DNA of 64,000 nt, taken from the NCBI GenBank assembly GCA_913055155.1, contig CAJXJR010000012.1, positions 1 through 64,000 on the forward strand, in the 5' to 3' direction. Shown in pieces: positions 33,439 through 42,447 of this stretch. Within the stretch, counting starts at the first letter, position 1. Each line of letters starts with the position of its first letter. The position numbers and the translations under genes were made by a program. The stretch is from an uncultured Erythrobacter sp. GTDB taxonomy: Bacteria > Pseudomonadota > Alphaproteobacteria > Sphingomonadales > Sphingomonadaceae. The notes below the pieces were generated by a model, which worked only from the letters and a program-made list of their open reading frames with translations, made no database searches and was not told the origin of the DNA.

Positions 33439-35745
33439 GTGACCGAGCCTTCCAACACCGCCGATTCCCTGCCCGCTGCCGCTGTTCCCGAGTGGCTTGC
33501 ACACCTCAATGCGCCGCAGCGCGAGGCGGTGCTGACGACCGAAGGGCCGGTGCTGATGCTGGCCGGCGCGGGCACCGGCAAGACCGCCGCCCTCACCCAC
33601 CGCCTGGCTCATATCGTACGCGAACGCATGGCCTGGCCCAGCGAGATCCTGTGCGTCACCTTCACCAACAAGGCCGCGCGCGAAATGCGCGAACGCGTGG
33701 CGACGCTGACCAACGGCGCGCTGGAAGGCATGCCGTGGCTGGGCACCTTCCATTCGATCTGCGCCAAGATGCTGCGCCGTCATGCGGAGCTGGTGGGGCT
33801 GGAGTCGAATTTCACCATCATCGACACCGATGACCAGCTGCGCTTGCTGAAAACGCTGATCCGCGAGGCGGACCTCGACGAGAAGCGCTGGCCCCCGCGC
33901 CAGCTGGCGGGCCTGATCGACAGCTGGAAGAACCGCGGCCTCAATCCGGGCGACCTGACGGCGGTCGACAACGAAAGCTACGCCAATGGCAAGGGCGCGG
34001 AGATGTACCGGGTTTACCAAGAGCGGCTGAAAAGCCTGAACGCCTGCGACTTCGGCGACCTGCTGCTGCACATGCTCAACATTTTCCGCCAGCACACCGA
34101 CGTGCTGAAAAGCTACCAGCAGCGCTACAAGTATATCCTGGTTGACGAATACCAGGACACCAACGCCGTGCAGTACCTGTGGCTGCGATTGCTGGCGCAG
34201 GAGCGCAAGAACATCTGCGTGGTGGGGGACGATGACCAGTCGATCTATTCCTGGCGCGGCGCCGAAGTGGCGAATATCCTGCGGTTCGAGAAGGATTTTC
34301 CCGGCGCCAAGGTGGTCAAGCTGGAGCAGAACTATCGCTCCACCCCGCAGATCCTTGCCGCCGCCAGCGGGCTGATCGAAGCCAACAGCCAGCGGCTGGG
34401 CAAGACCCTGTGGACCCAGCTTCCCGAAGGACAGAAAGTGCGTATTGTCGGCGTGTGGGACGCGCCCGAGGAAGCGCGCCGCGTGGGCGAGGAGATCGAG
34501 CGGCTGGAGCGCGAAGGCGCCAGCCTGGAACAGGTCGCCATCCTGGTGCGCGCGCAATACCAGACGCGCGAGTTCGAGGACCGCTTTATCCAGATCGGCC
34601 TGTCCTACCGCATCATCGGCGGCTTCCGCTTCTACGAACGCGCCGAAATCCGCGATGCGCTGGCCTACCTGCGGGTGATCGCCCAGCCGGCGGACGACCT
34701 GGCGTTCGAACGGATCTACAACCAGCCCAAGCGCGGGCTTGGCGCGAAAACGCTGGAGAAGATGCACCAGCACGCCCGCGCGCAAGGCATTCCCCTCGCC
34801 GCAGCCGCGCTGCAACTGGCCGAGACCGACGAGCTGCCGCCGCGCGCGCGAAACACCATTGCGGCGCTGATGGGCGATTTCGTCCGCTGGCGCGAAATGA
34901 GCGAGGCGGTGAGCCCTTCGGAACTGATGCGCGCCGTGCTCGAGGAATCGGGCTACGACGCCATGCTCAAGGCCGATCGCTCCGCGGAAAGTGCAGGCCG
35001 CGCCGATAACCTCGTCGAACTGGCACGCGCGATGGAAGAGTACGAAACGCTCGGCGATTTCCTCGAACACGTCAGCCTGGTGATGGACAACGACGCCAAC
35101 GACGAGGAGGAAAAGGCCACCATCATGACGATGCATGCGGCCAAGGGGCTGGAATTCGACCATGTCTTCCTGCCCGGCTGGGAAGAAGGCGTGTTCCCCT
35201 CGCAGCGCTCGCTCGACGAAGGCGGGCTGGCCAGCCTCGAGGAGGAACGCCGCCTCGCCTACGTCGCCATCACCCGCGCCCGGCGCCGGTGCACCATCCT
35301 GCACGCAGCAAACCGGCGCATCTACGGCCAGTGGACCAGCTCGATCCCCAGCCGCTTTATCGAGGAACTGCCCGAGGACCATATCGAGCAGGAAACCACC
35401 ATGACCGGCGGCAAGTCGCTGTGGCAAGCCAACTGGAGCGAGCAGGACGATCCCTTCGCCCATGTCGCGCGCGACAAGCCCGCCCGTTCGCAGCAGCGCG
35501 GCCCCGGCTGGCAGCGCGCGCTTGCCACCGGCTACGAGACCAAGCCCGCGCGCCTGAAGGAAAGCACCCGCAGTGCCGCCAGCTTCGCCGCGAAGCCGCG
35601 CGAGGACGTGGGCCTTGGCGCGCGCGTATTCCACGAGAAATTCGGCTATGGCGAAGTTATCGGGCAGGAAGGCAACAAGCTGGAAATCGACTTCGAGAAA
35701 GCCGGAACCAAGCGCGTGATAGACAGCTTCGTGAAACTGGCCTGA
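33439..35745 (+). CDS. UvrD/PcrA-type ATP-dependent DNA helicase
   Basis: A 768-residue superfamily 1A helicase: the Q motif LNAPQREAV, Walker A AGAGTGKT (about residues 47-54), VDEYQDTN, GDDDQSIYSWRGAE, and MTMHAAKGLEFDHVF are all present. The C-terminal ~60 residues hold the PcrA-type Tudor-like tail (GARVFHEKFGYGEVIGQEG). UvrD acts in nucleotide-excision and mismatch repair. The GTG start gives MTEPSNTADS; the frame is open upstream but without family sequence. A LexA-like box at the promoter fits damage induction. Confidence 0.95.
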   Translation: MTEPSNTADSLPAAAVPEWLAHLNAPQREAVLTTEGPVLMLAGAGTGKTAALTHRLAHIVRERMAWPSEILCVTFTNKAAREMRERVATLTNGALEGMPWLGTFHSICAKMLRRHAELVGLESNFTIIDTDDQLRLLKTLIREADLDEKRWPPRQLAGLIDSWKNRGLNPGDLTAVDNESYANGKGAEMYRVYQERLKSLNACDFGDLLLHMLNIFRQHTDVLKSYQQRYKYILVDEYQDTNAVQYLWLRLLAQERKNICVVGDDDQSIYSWRGAEVANILRFEKDFPGAKVVKLEQNYRSTPQILAAASGLIEANSQRLGKTLWTQLPEGQKVRIVGVWDAPEEARRVGEEIERLEREGASLEQVAILVRAQYQTREFEDRFIQIGLSYRIIGGFRFYERAEIRDALAYLRVIAQPADDLAFERIYNQPKRGLGAKTLEKMHQHARAQGIPLAAAALQLAETDELPPRARNTIAALMGDFVRWREMSEAVSPSELMRAVLEESGYDAMLKADRSAESAGRADNLVELARAMEEYETLGDFLEHVSLVMDNDANDEEEKATIMTMHAAKGLEFDHVFLPGWEEGVFPSQRSLDEGGLASLEEERRLAYVAITRARRRCTILHAANRRIYGQWTSSIPSRFIEELPEDHIEQETTMTGGKSLWQANWSEQDDPFAHVARDKPARSQQRGPGWQRALATGYETKPARLKESTRSAASFAAKPREDVGLGARVFHEKFGYGEVIGQEGNKLEIDFEKAGTKRVIDSFVKLA

Positions 35746-35775
35746 CGAGCAAGCGGGCCAGCCGCCGTTGCCGGT

Positions 35776-36744
35776 CTAGCTGAACAGGTGCGAAATCAGG
35801 TTGTAACGCACGCCGGAGGTTGTCTCCTGCACTTCGTGCAGCAGCGACGATGAAAACACCATCGCCGTGCCGGCAGGCACCCGATAGCCCTTCGGACTGA
35901 ATTCCCGGAAGGTGATCTCGCCACCTTCGTAATCGTCGTTGAGGCTCATCGACAGGGCGAAACGCCGGTGCGCGCCAGGCGGTTCCATGTTGTCGCGGTG
36001 GCCTATCGCGATCCCTTCGCGCTTGCCGACATAGCGCGCGATGTGCAGGTCTTCGCGGCGCGTCACGTCATAGGCAAAGGCCTTCTTGATCATCGGCGTC
36101 ACCCTGCCGAAAAGACGTTCGTCGAGGAAGGCCAGCGTGTTCGGGTCCTTGATGATCAGGTCGACACGATCCTGCCGGTTCTGATCGTAGACCGGGATCC
36201 GGTAGTTCCCGGCGACCTCTCCCGGTCGCGGCTGCCTGACCATGAACGGCGTTTCCGTCTCCACCGATTCCACAAGCTTGCCGCATTCTTCGGGCGACAG
36301 CACGTTGGGCACGATCAGCACGGGCGCGTGCGGTGGGCTCCACCGCATTTCTTCGGCGGCCTTGGCGTTTTCCAGTATATCCATAATCACCTTCAGCGTT
36401 GAGCCCTCGTCCTTCTCTACATCGAACCAGGCGCGAATTTGCCGGTAGGGTGTTACCAGCACCAGGCGATCGGCCCGATCGGTTCCCTTGTGCATGCCGT
36501 ATGCGGCAAAGAAGCCGCCCGCAGCGTCGCGGACGATGGGCCAGGGAAAGCCCGCCGCGCGTTTCAGGTGCCGGTTATGCGCCGCATCGCTCGACGCACT
36601 GATCGCGATGACCGAGGCATTGGCGGCGTCGAGCTGTGGCTCGAGCTCTGCCAGCGACTGCAACAGGTGCACCGCAGCCTCGCCTTGCGGATCGCCCAGG
36701 AATGCCAGCAGCAGGAAGTGCCCCGACAGGTGATCGTCAGCCAT
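35776..36744 (-). CDS. Thioredoxin-fold plus 2OG-Fe(II) oxygenase
   Basis: A 322-residue protein. Residues 1-120 are peroxiredoxin/thioredoxin-like (FLLLAFLGDPQGEAAVHLL) but lack a CxxC. Residues 140-322 form a prolyl-4-hydroxylase-like double-stranded beta-helix with Fe ligands HRDN (H and D), a later His (SSLLHEV) and the 2-oxoglutarate Arg (SGVRYN). The reading frame continues upstream of the ATG with thioredoxin-like sequence (VPDFIASHPSLC) until TAA at 36859-36861; inserting one base there would join it to an ATG at 36869. The annotated start may thus be truncated by a frameshift. Confidence 0.8.
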   Translation of the reverse strand: MADDHLSGHFLLLAFLGDPQGEAAVHLLQSLAELEPQLDAANASVIAISASSDAAHNRHLKRAAGFPWPIVRDAAGGFFAAYGMHKGTDRADRLVLVTPYRQIRAWFDVEKDEGSTLKVIMDILENAKAAEEMRWSPPHAPVLIVPNVLSPEECGKLVESVETETPFMVRQPRPGEVAGNYRIPVYDQNRQDRVDLIIKDPNTLAFLDERLFGRVTPMIKKAFAYDVTRREDLHIARYVGKREGIAIGHRDNMEPPGAHRRFALSMSLNDDYEGGEITFREFSPKGYRVPAGTAMVFSSSLLHEVQETTSGVRYNLISHLFS

Positions 36745-36976
36745 GCTGATCTTGCGGCCCTGTTCGTCGCGCGTGTCGATGGGCAGCGCCAGGGCACCCG
36801 GCCACGGGTTTGCACATAGGGACGGATGGCTGGCGATGAAATCTGGTACGTTGGTCGGTTATCGGCCATCGGCGCGCTTGCCCTTTTCGATCACGCGGGC
36901 ACCCTATCCATTTCGCGCAGAGACCAAAAGGCCAATGTGCCTGCCCGAACTGCGGCTCTGACCCGGCGCAATCGCG

Positions 36977-37747
36977 CTATTTCGCCAGCCGCGCGCCTTC
37001 GGATTCGATGGCCTTGCGGATATCCTGCACGAAGCGCGAGTGGCGCACGCCCTTCAGGAACAGGTTCTGCAGCAGGTTGCCGCGCCAGCGGCAGGGGCGC
37101 TTGACCTGGATCAGCAGGATGTAGCGATCCTCGTCCGTCTCGTTCCACACTTCGTGGTTGAACATGTCGTCGAACAGGAAGCTCTCGCCATCGTCCCAGT
37201 GCAGCGTATGGACGGTGTCGCCCTCTTCCAGGGTCATGCGGCACTTCTCGCGCTCTTTCGGCGACTTGAGCGCGAGGTGCCAGGTCAGCATGCCCTTGGT
37301 CATACCCCAGTGGCGAGGAATGTGGCCGCCTGCTTCAAGCACGGAGAAATTGGCCGTCACCAGGCCCGGCACCTGTTCCAGCAAGGCCGAGGTGATCGGC
37401 GCACGGCGAGCGTTGGATTCCATCGTGTAGCCGTAGCCCTTGAGGAAGAAGGCCCGCCAGCGACGGTCTGCCGCGATTCGGCCATGGTCGAACGAGATAT
37501 CGCCCAGCGAGGGGATTTCCTCTGCCCGGATACGCACCGCCTCGTCGCGGATGTCTTGCCACTTTTCCTCGAGCTTCGCGATCCACGGGAACGGCGCCTT
37601 GTCCTGCACGGCCGCATCCGGGATCAGGGAGTTTTCCATGATGACCCGGTCGATCTTCGGGCGCAGGTCCTTGCCGATCTGGAACAGCGACTTCCCAACG
37701 AAAGGCACCTTCCAGCCGCGCGCGTTCAGGGTATCCTGCCAGGCCAT
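36977..37747 (-). CDS. Aspartyl/asparaginyl beta-hydroxylase family protein
   Basis: A 256-residue 2-oxoglutarate/Fe(II)-type enzyme with a basic N-terminus. Iron-ligand histidines are in GGHIPRHWGM and FDDMFNHEVWNET, and the Arg of RYILLIQVKRP follows. Homologues hydroxylate Asp or Asn side chains or act on lipid A; the substrate here is unknown. It lies 12 bases after the DEAD-box gene, so the two are probably co-transcribed. Confidence 0.85.
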   Translation of the reverse strand: MAWQDTLNARGWKVPFVGKSLFQIGKDLRPKIDRVIMENSLIPDAAVQDKAPFPWIAKLEEKWQDIRDEAVRIRAEEIPSLGDISFDHGRIAADRRWRAFFLKGYGYTMESNARRAPITSALLEQVPGLVTANFSVLEAGGHIPRHWGMTKGMLTWHLALKSPKEREKCRMTLEEGDTVHTLHWDDGESFLFDDMFNHEVWNETDEDRYILLIQVKRPCRWRGNLLQNLFLKGVRHSRFVQDIRKAIESEGARLAK

Positions 37748-37759
37748 CGGCAGTCTTGC

Positions 37760-39172
37760 CTACTTGAACCCCACGCCAAGGAAACCGGGCTTCGGACCGT
37801 TCCATTCACCGGCGGGCACCGGTTCGTCATCCGCATCGCGGCGGCGATTGCCGCGCGGCTTGTCGTCGCGTGGCGGGCGGTCTTCGCGCTTTTCGCGGCG
37901 TGGCTTGCTGTCGTTGCGGCCTTCTTCCTGCCGCTTGTCGTCGCGGCGGGAGCGAGAGCGGCGGGGCTTCTCTTCCTGCTCCTCCACGCCGGATTCGTCG
38001 GCAGGCTCTTCCTGCTTGGCCTCGGGCTTGGCCTTGGGCAATTCGACGCGAACGTCCTTCTTGCCGAACACGGGCACTTCGCTGCCCGTCAGCTTCTCGA
38101 CGTTCTCTATTGCCTCGGCGTCTTCGGGCGCGACGAAGGTGAAGGCGCGGCCCTTGGCGCCAGCGCGGCCCGTGCGGCCGATGCGGTGGACGTAGTCGTC
38201 GGGGTGCCACGGCGTGTCGAAGTTGAACACGTGGCTCACGCCCTTGATGTCCAGCCCGCGCGCGGCAACGTCGGACGCCACCAGGATATTGATCTCGCCG
38301 TTCTTGAACCGCTGCAGTTCGGCGTTGCGCTGGTTCTGGTCGATATCGCCGTGGATCTCGCCACTGGCAAAGCCGTGGCGCTGCAGGCTCTTGTTCAGCT
38401 CGCGCACCGTCGTCTTGCGGTTGCAGAAGATGATCGCGGTTTCCACCAGGTCGTTGCGCAGCAGCCAGCGCAGCGTCTCGCGCTTCTCGCGGCTCTTCAC
38501 CGGGATCTTGAAGGCGGTGATGTTCTCGTTGGTCGAAGCCGCGCGGGTCACCTCGATCCGCTTCGGATTGTCGAGGAACTTCTTCGCCAGCTTCTCGATC
38601 GGCGGTGGCATGGTGGCAGAGAACAGCAGCGTCTGGCGCTGGTCGGGCAGCTTGTCGCAGATGAACTCGATATCCGGAATGAAGCCCATGTCGAGCATGC
38701 GGTCGGCTTCGTCGATCACTACCAGCTCGCAAGCGTTGAGGATGATCTTGCCACGCTCGAACAGGTCCATCAGGCGGCCCGGCGTGGCGATCAGCACGTC
38801 GACGCCCTCGTTCAGCGCCTTCACCTGGTCGCCCATCTGCACGCCGCCGATCAGCAGCGCCATCGTCAGGTCGTGATTCTTGCCGTACTTCTCGAAGTTC
38901 TCGGCCACCTGGGCGGCCAGTTCGCGGGTCGGCTCGAGAATCAGCGAACGCGGCATCAGCGCGCGGCGGCGGCCGCTGGCCAGCACGTCGATCATCGGCA
39001 GCACGAAACTGGCGGTCTTGCCCGTGCCGGTCTGCGCGATACCCAGCACGTCCTTCATCATCAGCACCGCCGGGATGGCTTCGGCCTGGATCGGAGTCGG
39101 CTCGGTATAACCGGCCGCTTCCACGGCTTGGAGCAATTCAGGCGAAAGACCGAGATCGGCGAAAGTGGTCAA
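37760..39172 (-). CDS. DEAD-box RNA helicase (RhlE-like)
   Basis: A 470-residue helicase with all motifs in order: GYTEPTPIQAEAIP (Q motif), AQTGTGKT, PTRELAAQ, TPGR, VIDEADRMLDMGF (DEAD), SATMP, IFCNRK, ARGLDIKGV and HRIGRTGR. The last ~110 residues are a disordered, Arg/Lys/Asp/Glu-rich RNA-binding tail. Only a TTG at 39172 provides a start with the helicase sequence (LTTFADLGLSPELL); no nearby ATG or GTG is in frame. Likely in ribosome biogenesis or RNA decay. Confidence 0.92.
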   Translation of the reverse strand: MTTFADLGLSPELLQAVEAAGYTEPTPIQAEAIPAVLMMKDVLGIAQTGTGKTASFVLPMIDVLASGRRRALMPRSLILEPTRELAAQVAENFEKYGKNHDLTMALLIGGVQMGDQVKALNEGVDVLIATPGRLMDLFERGKIILNACELVVIDEADRMLDMGFIPDIEFICDKLPDQRQTLLFSATMPPPIEKLAKKFLDNPKRIEVTRAASTNENITAFKIPVKSREKRETLRWLLRNDLVETAIIFCNRKTTVRELNKSLQRHGFASGEIHGDIDQNQRNAELQRFKNGEINILVASDVAARGLDIKGVSHVFNFDTPWHPDDYVHRIGRTGRAGAKGRAFTFVAPEDAEAIENVEKLTGSEVPVFGKKDVRVELPKAKPEAKQEEPADESGVEEQEEKPRRSRSRRDDKRQEEGRNDSKPRREKREDRPPRDDKPRGNRRRDADDEPVPAGEWNGPKPGFLGVGFK

Positions 39173-39230
39173 TGCGTCAGGTCCGGAATTAATGGGGGTG
39201 CGCGTTTGCGGCACCGTGTACCCCGGGCGC

Positions 39231-39259
39231 CCTACGCAGCAGGCAGGTCGAAAGTCAAG
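39231..39259 (-). promoter_or_regulatory. Putative promoter of the DEAD-box operon
   Basis: On the minus strand, CTTGAC (39259-39254), 17 bases, CGTAGG (39236-39231). Transcription would start near 39224, about 50 bases ahead of the TTG codon. Confidence 0.4.
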
Positions 39260-39279
39260 ATTTACGGGTAAAATGGGCG

Positions 39280-39858
39280 CTATTGGCCAACAGCAACCAG
39301 GCGGCTGAAGTCCGCCACCGCACAGCTGGCACCGGCCCGCGATTGCAGCAGGTCGCGCGATACGCACAGGCTCCCGTCCTCGCTGCGCTCGACATAGAAG
39401 CCGGCGTAGAAAGCGCGCGCGGAGCAGCTGTCTTCCAGCGTGGCGGCCAGCACCTGGCGTTGGCGGGTGAAGATCAGCAGGCGATCGTCATTCGCGGGCT
39501 GTACGCCGACTATGTCACTTACCTGCACGCAGTCGGCGTGGTCCACTTCCTCATAGCTTTGCCGCATCGGGCGTCGCGGCAGGTCTGCCAGCATCTGGGT
39601 GCGGGCACGCGGCGGCGCGGGCGAAACCCGCACGATCACGCGCTGCTGTATGCGCACCTGGTTCTGCACGGGCGGGCGATAGGCCTCGTCCAGCAGTGTG
39701 GTGGGCGAGGTCTGCGAGGGCCCGAATCCCAGCGGCAAGGAGCTCTGCGGCCCGGACAGCGCGCCAACGTCCTGCGCGGCAAGGCGCGAAGGCAGCTGCA
39801 CCGCGACCAGCGGGACAAACAGGGCGACAAGCGCGAGAAGGGCTGCGATGCGTTTCAT
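39280..39858 (-). CDS. Exported protein of unknown function
   Basis: A 192-residue protein with a signal peptide (hydrophobic 5-22, probable cleavage near LAA-Q). The N-terminal mature part is Ser/Pro-rich and probably flexible; the C-terminal half has strands and four Cys (ADCVQVS, DSCSARA, GSLCVSR, GASCAV), consistent with two disulfides. No family recognised. Divergent from the flavoprotein gene at 39993. Confidence 0.65.
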   Translation of the reverse strand: MKRIAALLALVALFVPLVAVQLPSRLAAQDVGALSGPQSSLPLGFGPSQTSPTTLLDEAYRPPVQNQVRIQQRVIVRVSPAPPRARTQMLADLPRRPMRQSYEEVDHADCVQVSDIVGVQPANDDRLLIFTRQRQVLAATLEDSCSARAFYAGFYVERSEDGSLCVSRDLLQSRAGASCAVADFSRLVAVGQ

Positions 39859-39992
39859 TGCTGTGTGTCATGCGGTGAAAAGGGTTTTGTCCGTCCACCC
39901 CGAATGCGCGCAATACCAGCGTGGATTGAATGCTGGCTTAACCTGCGTTTCGCCCTTTGCAAGTCAGCCCCATTGCTGGCAACGGGTTCCGC

Positions 39993-41441
39993 ATGAGCAC
40001 GAACGAGCAATTCCTGGGCGGCGTGGCGGACTTGCTGGGTCCGCGCGGCTGGACGAACGACCCCGAACTGGTGACCCCGTGGCTGACCGACTGGCGCGGT
40101 CGCTTTACCGGGCGGGCGCTGGGCCTGGCCTCGCCCGCAAGCACGCAGGAAGTGGCCGAACTGGTAAAACTTTGCGCGCAGCACGGTGTGCCGATCGTAC
40201 CGCAGGGCGGCAACAGCGGCATGTCGGGCGGCGCCACCCCGGACGAGAGCGGCCACGCCATCGTCCTGTCGCTGCGGCGGATGGATGCGGTGCGCGGTTT
40301 CGATGTCGAAGCGCAGCAGATCACCTGCGAAGCAGGGCTGATCCTGCAGACCCTGCACGAAACGGTAGAGGCACAGGACCTGCGTTTCCCTCTCACCCTG
40401 GGCGGCAAGGGGTCTGCCACCATCGGCGGGCTGATCTCCACCAATGCCGGCGGCACGCAAGTGCTGCGGCACGGATCGATGCGCGCGCAGGTGCTGGGAA
40501 TTGAGGCCGTGATGGCAGACGGCACGGTGTTCGATTCGCTGCGTCCGCTGAAGAAGGACAATCGTGGCTTCGACCTCAAGCAGCTGCTGATCGGCTCGGA
40601 AGGCACGCTGGGGATTGTCACCGCCGCCACCTTGCGCCTGCTGCCTGCCCTCGCGGATCGCGCGGTGCTGTGGGCGGGCGTTGGCGACATTCGCGATGCG
40701 CGCAAGTTGCTGCTGCACGCACAGCGCGTGGCAGGCAATGCCCTGGAAGGCTTCGAAGTGATGCCGCGCCACTCGCTGGAGGCCGTGCTGGCCCACAGCG
40801 CCAATGCCCGCGCGCCGTTGCAGGATGCACACGAATGGAATGCGCTGATCGAACTGACCGCCGACGCGTCTTCCGCCGATGCCCTTCCCGCCCTCGCCCA
40901 GAGCCTGCTGGAAAGCGCGTTCGAGAAGGGCCTTGTCGCCGATGCCACCATTGCCCGCAACGAGGCGCAGGCCGAGCAATTCTGGCAACTGCGCGACGAG
41001 ATTGCGCCGGCAGAGCGCGCGCTGGGCCCAGCGATGCAGCACGATATCTCCGTGCCGGTATCCGACATGGCGGACTTCGTCGCCGCCGCCGTACCCAAGG
41101 TTGAGGCAGCCTTCCCCGGCACCAAGGGCGTTGCGTTCGGGCATCTTGGCGATGGCAACGTGCATTTCCACGTGCTGGCCCCCAAGGGCGCGACGCCCGG
41201 CGAGTGGGAAGAGAGCGAAGGCAAGGCCATCAGTGCGTTCGTGCATGACGAGGTAACCGCCTGGAACGGTTCGATCAGCGCGGAACACGGCATCGGCCAG
41301 CTGAAGCGCGACGAACTGGCGCGGCTGGGCGATCCGGCGCAGCTGGCGATCATGCGACAGGTCAAGCGCGCGCTCGATCCCCACGGCCTGCTCAATCCCG
41401 GCAAGCTGGTGGCGCTTGAAACCACGCCGGAACCCCTTTAA
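39993..41441 (+). CDS. FAD-binding oxidoreductase, D-2-hydroxyglutarate dehydrogenase-like
   Basis: A 482-residue flavoprotein of the GlcD/D-2-hydroxyacid type. The N-terminal FAD domain has PQGGNSGMSGGATPDESG and GLISTNAGGTQVLRHGSMR; the C-terminal FAD-oxidase C domain has AEHGIGQLKRDELARL with the metal-binding pattern. It likely oxidises D-2-hydroxyglutarate or D-lactate and passes electrons onward; the exact substrate cannot be chosen from sequence. Start at 39993 opens MSTNEQFLGG; the frame is open further upstream. Confidence 0.88.
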   Translation: MSTNEQFLGGVADLLGPRGWTNDPELVTPWLTDWRGRFTGRALGLASPASTQEVAELVKLCAQHGVPIVPQGGNSGMSGGATPDESGHAIVLSLRRMDAVRGFDVEAQQITCEAGLILQTLHETVEAQDLRFPLTLGGKGSATIGGLISTNAGGTQVLRHGSMRAQVLGIEAVMADGTVFDSLRPLKKDNRGFDLKQLLIGSEGTLGIVTAATLRLLPALADRAVLWAGVGDIRDARKLLLHAQRVAGNALEGFEVMPRHSLEAVLAHSANARAPLQDAHEWNALIELTADASSADALPALAQSLLESAFEKGLVADATIARNEAQAEQFWQLRDEIAPAERALGPAMQHDISVPVSDMADFVAAAVPKVEAAFPGTKGVAFGHLGDGNVHFHVLAPKGATPGEWEESEGKAISAFVHDEVTAWNGSISAEHGIGQLKRDELARLGDPAQLAIMRQVKRALDPHGLLNPGKLVALETTPEPL

Positions 41442-41527
41442 GGCCCCGGCGCAAGTTTTACGGTATTCCTTTTCGGTTCCGGATACTTCAGCCGGAGACC
41501 GGAATTCCAATCTGATCGGAGAGAATG

Positions 41528-42325
41528 ATGGCCAGCGCGCCGAAAGCCAGTTTGCCCGTCCTGTACAAGGACCTTATCCCCCTCAACAGCAACGACCACG
41601 GCGACTGGAACGCCCGCTCGGTCGACAAGGCCCCGTGGGTTGCCGGCCAGCATGCCATTCCGCTGACGGTGGAAGAATTCCCCGCCGCACAGCGCAGCTT
41701 CCCGATCGTGTTCTCTTCAGGCGAAAACTCGGTGCCGCTGGCGCTGATGGGCCTGAATGAAGGCGTGAACGTGTTCTTCGACGACGATGGTTCGCTGCGT
41801 GACGAGGTGGCACCGTACATCCCGGCCTACATCCGTCGCTATCCCTTCCTGCTGGCCAAGCTGGACCCGAATTCGGACAACCTTTCGCTGTGCTTCGACC
41901 CGAGCAGCGAGCTGGTGGGCAAGTTCGACGACGGCCAGGCGCTGTTCGGCGAAGACAAGCAGCCCAGCGAGCACACCAAGGGCCTGCTGCAGTTCTGCGA
42001 AAAGTTCGAGGAAGCGGGCAGCCGCACCCAGCTGTTCATGAAGGAACTGGAAGACCACGACCTGCTGATGGACGGCGAGATCGCCATCAACCGCGCCGAC
42101 AACCCGGACCAGCCTTACATCTATCGCGGCTTCCGCATGGTGAACCAGGACAAGCTGCGCGAACTGCGCGGCGACCAGCTGCGCAAGTGGAACGAAAACG
42201 GCCTGCTGCCGCTGATCTTCGCCCACCTGTTCTCGCTGGACCTCATGCGCAATATCTTCGCGCGCCAGGTGGAACTGGGCAAGGGCCCGCAGGGTACTGC
42301 CCCGAGCGGCGCTGCCGTAAACTGA
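41528..42325 (+). CDS. SapC family protein
   Basis: A 265-residue cytoplasmic-type protein with the SapC pattern (NSNDHGDW; FPIVFSSGENSVPLALMGL; LLFCEKFEEAGSR-like centre). SapC proteins were named in Campylobacter S-layer loci, but their role is unknown; in alphaproteobacteria they are often beside TonB-receptor genes, which is not the case here. Two adjacent ATGs exist (41525 and 41528); the second has better spacing to GGAGAG. Confidence 0.85.
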   Translation: MASAPKASLPVLYKDLIPLNSNDHGDWNARSVDKAPWVAGQHAIPLTVEEFPAAQRSFPIVFSSGENSVPLALMGLNEGVNVFFDDDGSLRDEVAPYIPAYIRRYPFLLAKLDPNSDNLSLCFDPSSELVGKFDDGQALFGEDKQPSEHTKGLLQFCEKFEEAGSRTQLFMKELEDHDLLMDGEIAINRADNPDQPYIYRGFRMVNQDKLRELRGDQLRKWNENGLLPLIFAHLFSLDLMRNIFARQVELGKGPQGTAPSGAAVN

Positions 42326-42368
42326 TCATCATCGGTGGGCGTCGACGAAGCGCCCTGACGATGCGACG

Positions 42369-42394
42369 AAGGCGGTCCCGCGGGGCCGCCTTTT
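42369..42394 (+). terminator. Intrinsic terminator of the SapC gene
   Basis: AAGGCGG (42369-42375) pairs with CCGCCTT (42386-42392) around a CCC/GGG inner stem, followed by a short T-run. It lies 44 bases after the stop codon and isolates the small RNA locus that follows. Confidence 0.8.
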
Positions 42395-42405
42395 GTCCAT
42401 GTGAT

Positions 42406-42447
42406 CTTGAAACACTCACGGGCCGGACTATTTATGAATTGTCCGGC
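42406..42447 (+). promoter_or_regulatory. Small RNA promoter with an overlapping dyad
   Basis: CTTGAA (42406-42411), 16 bases, CTATTT (42428-42433). A perfect 7-base dyad, GCCGGAC (42422-42428) and GTCCGGC (42441-42447), flanks the -10 and looks like a repressor operator, or the first hairpin of the transcript if initiation is earlier. Confidence 0.5.

Noticed and set aside
37040-39271. 743-codon plus-strand open frame
   Set aside because: Antisense to the DEAD-box helicase and hydroxylase genes; repeated low-complexity Leu/Ala/His/Val composition and no motif.
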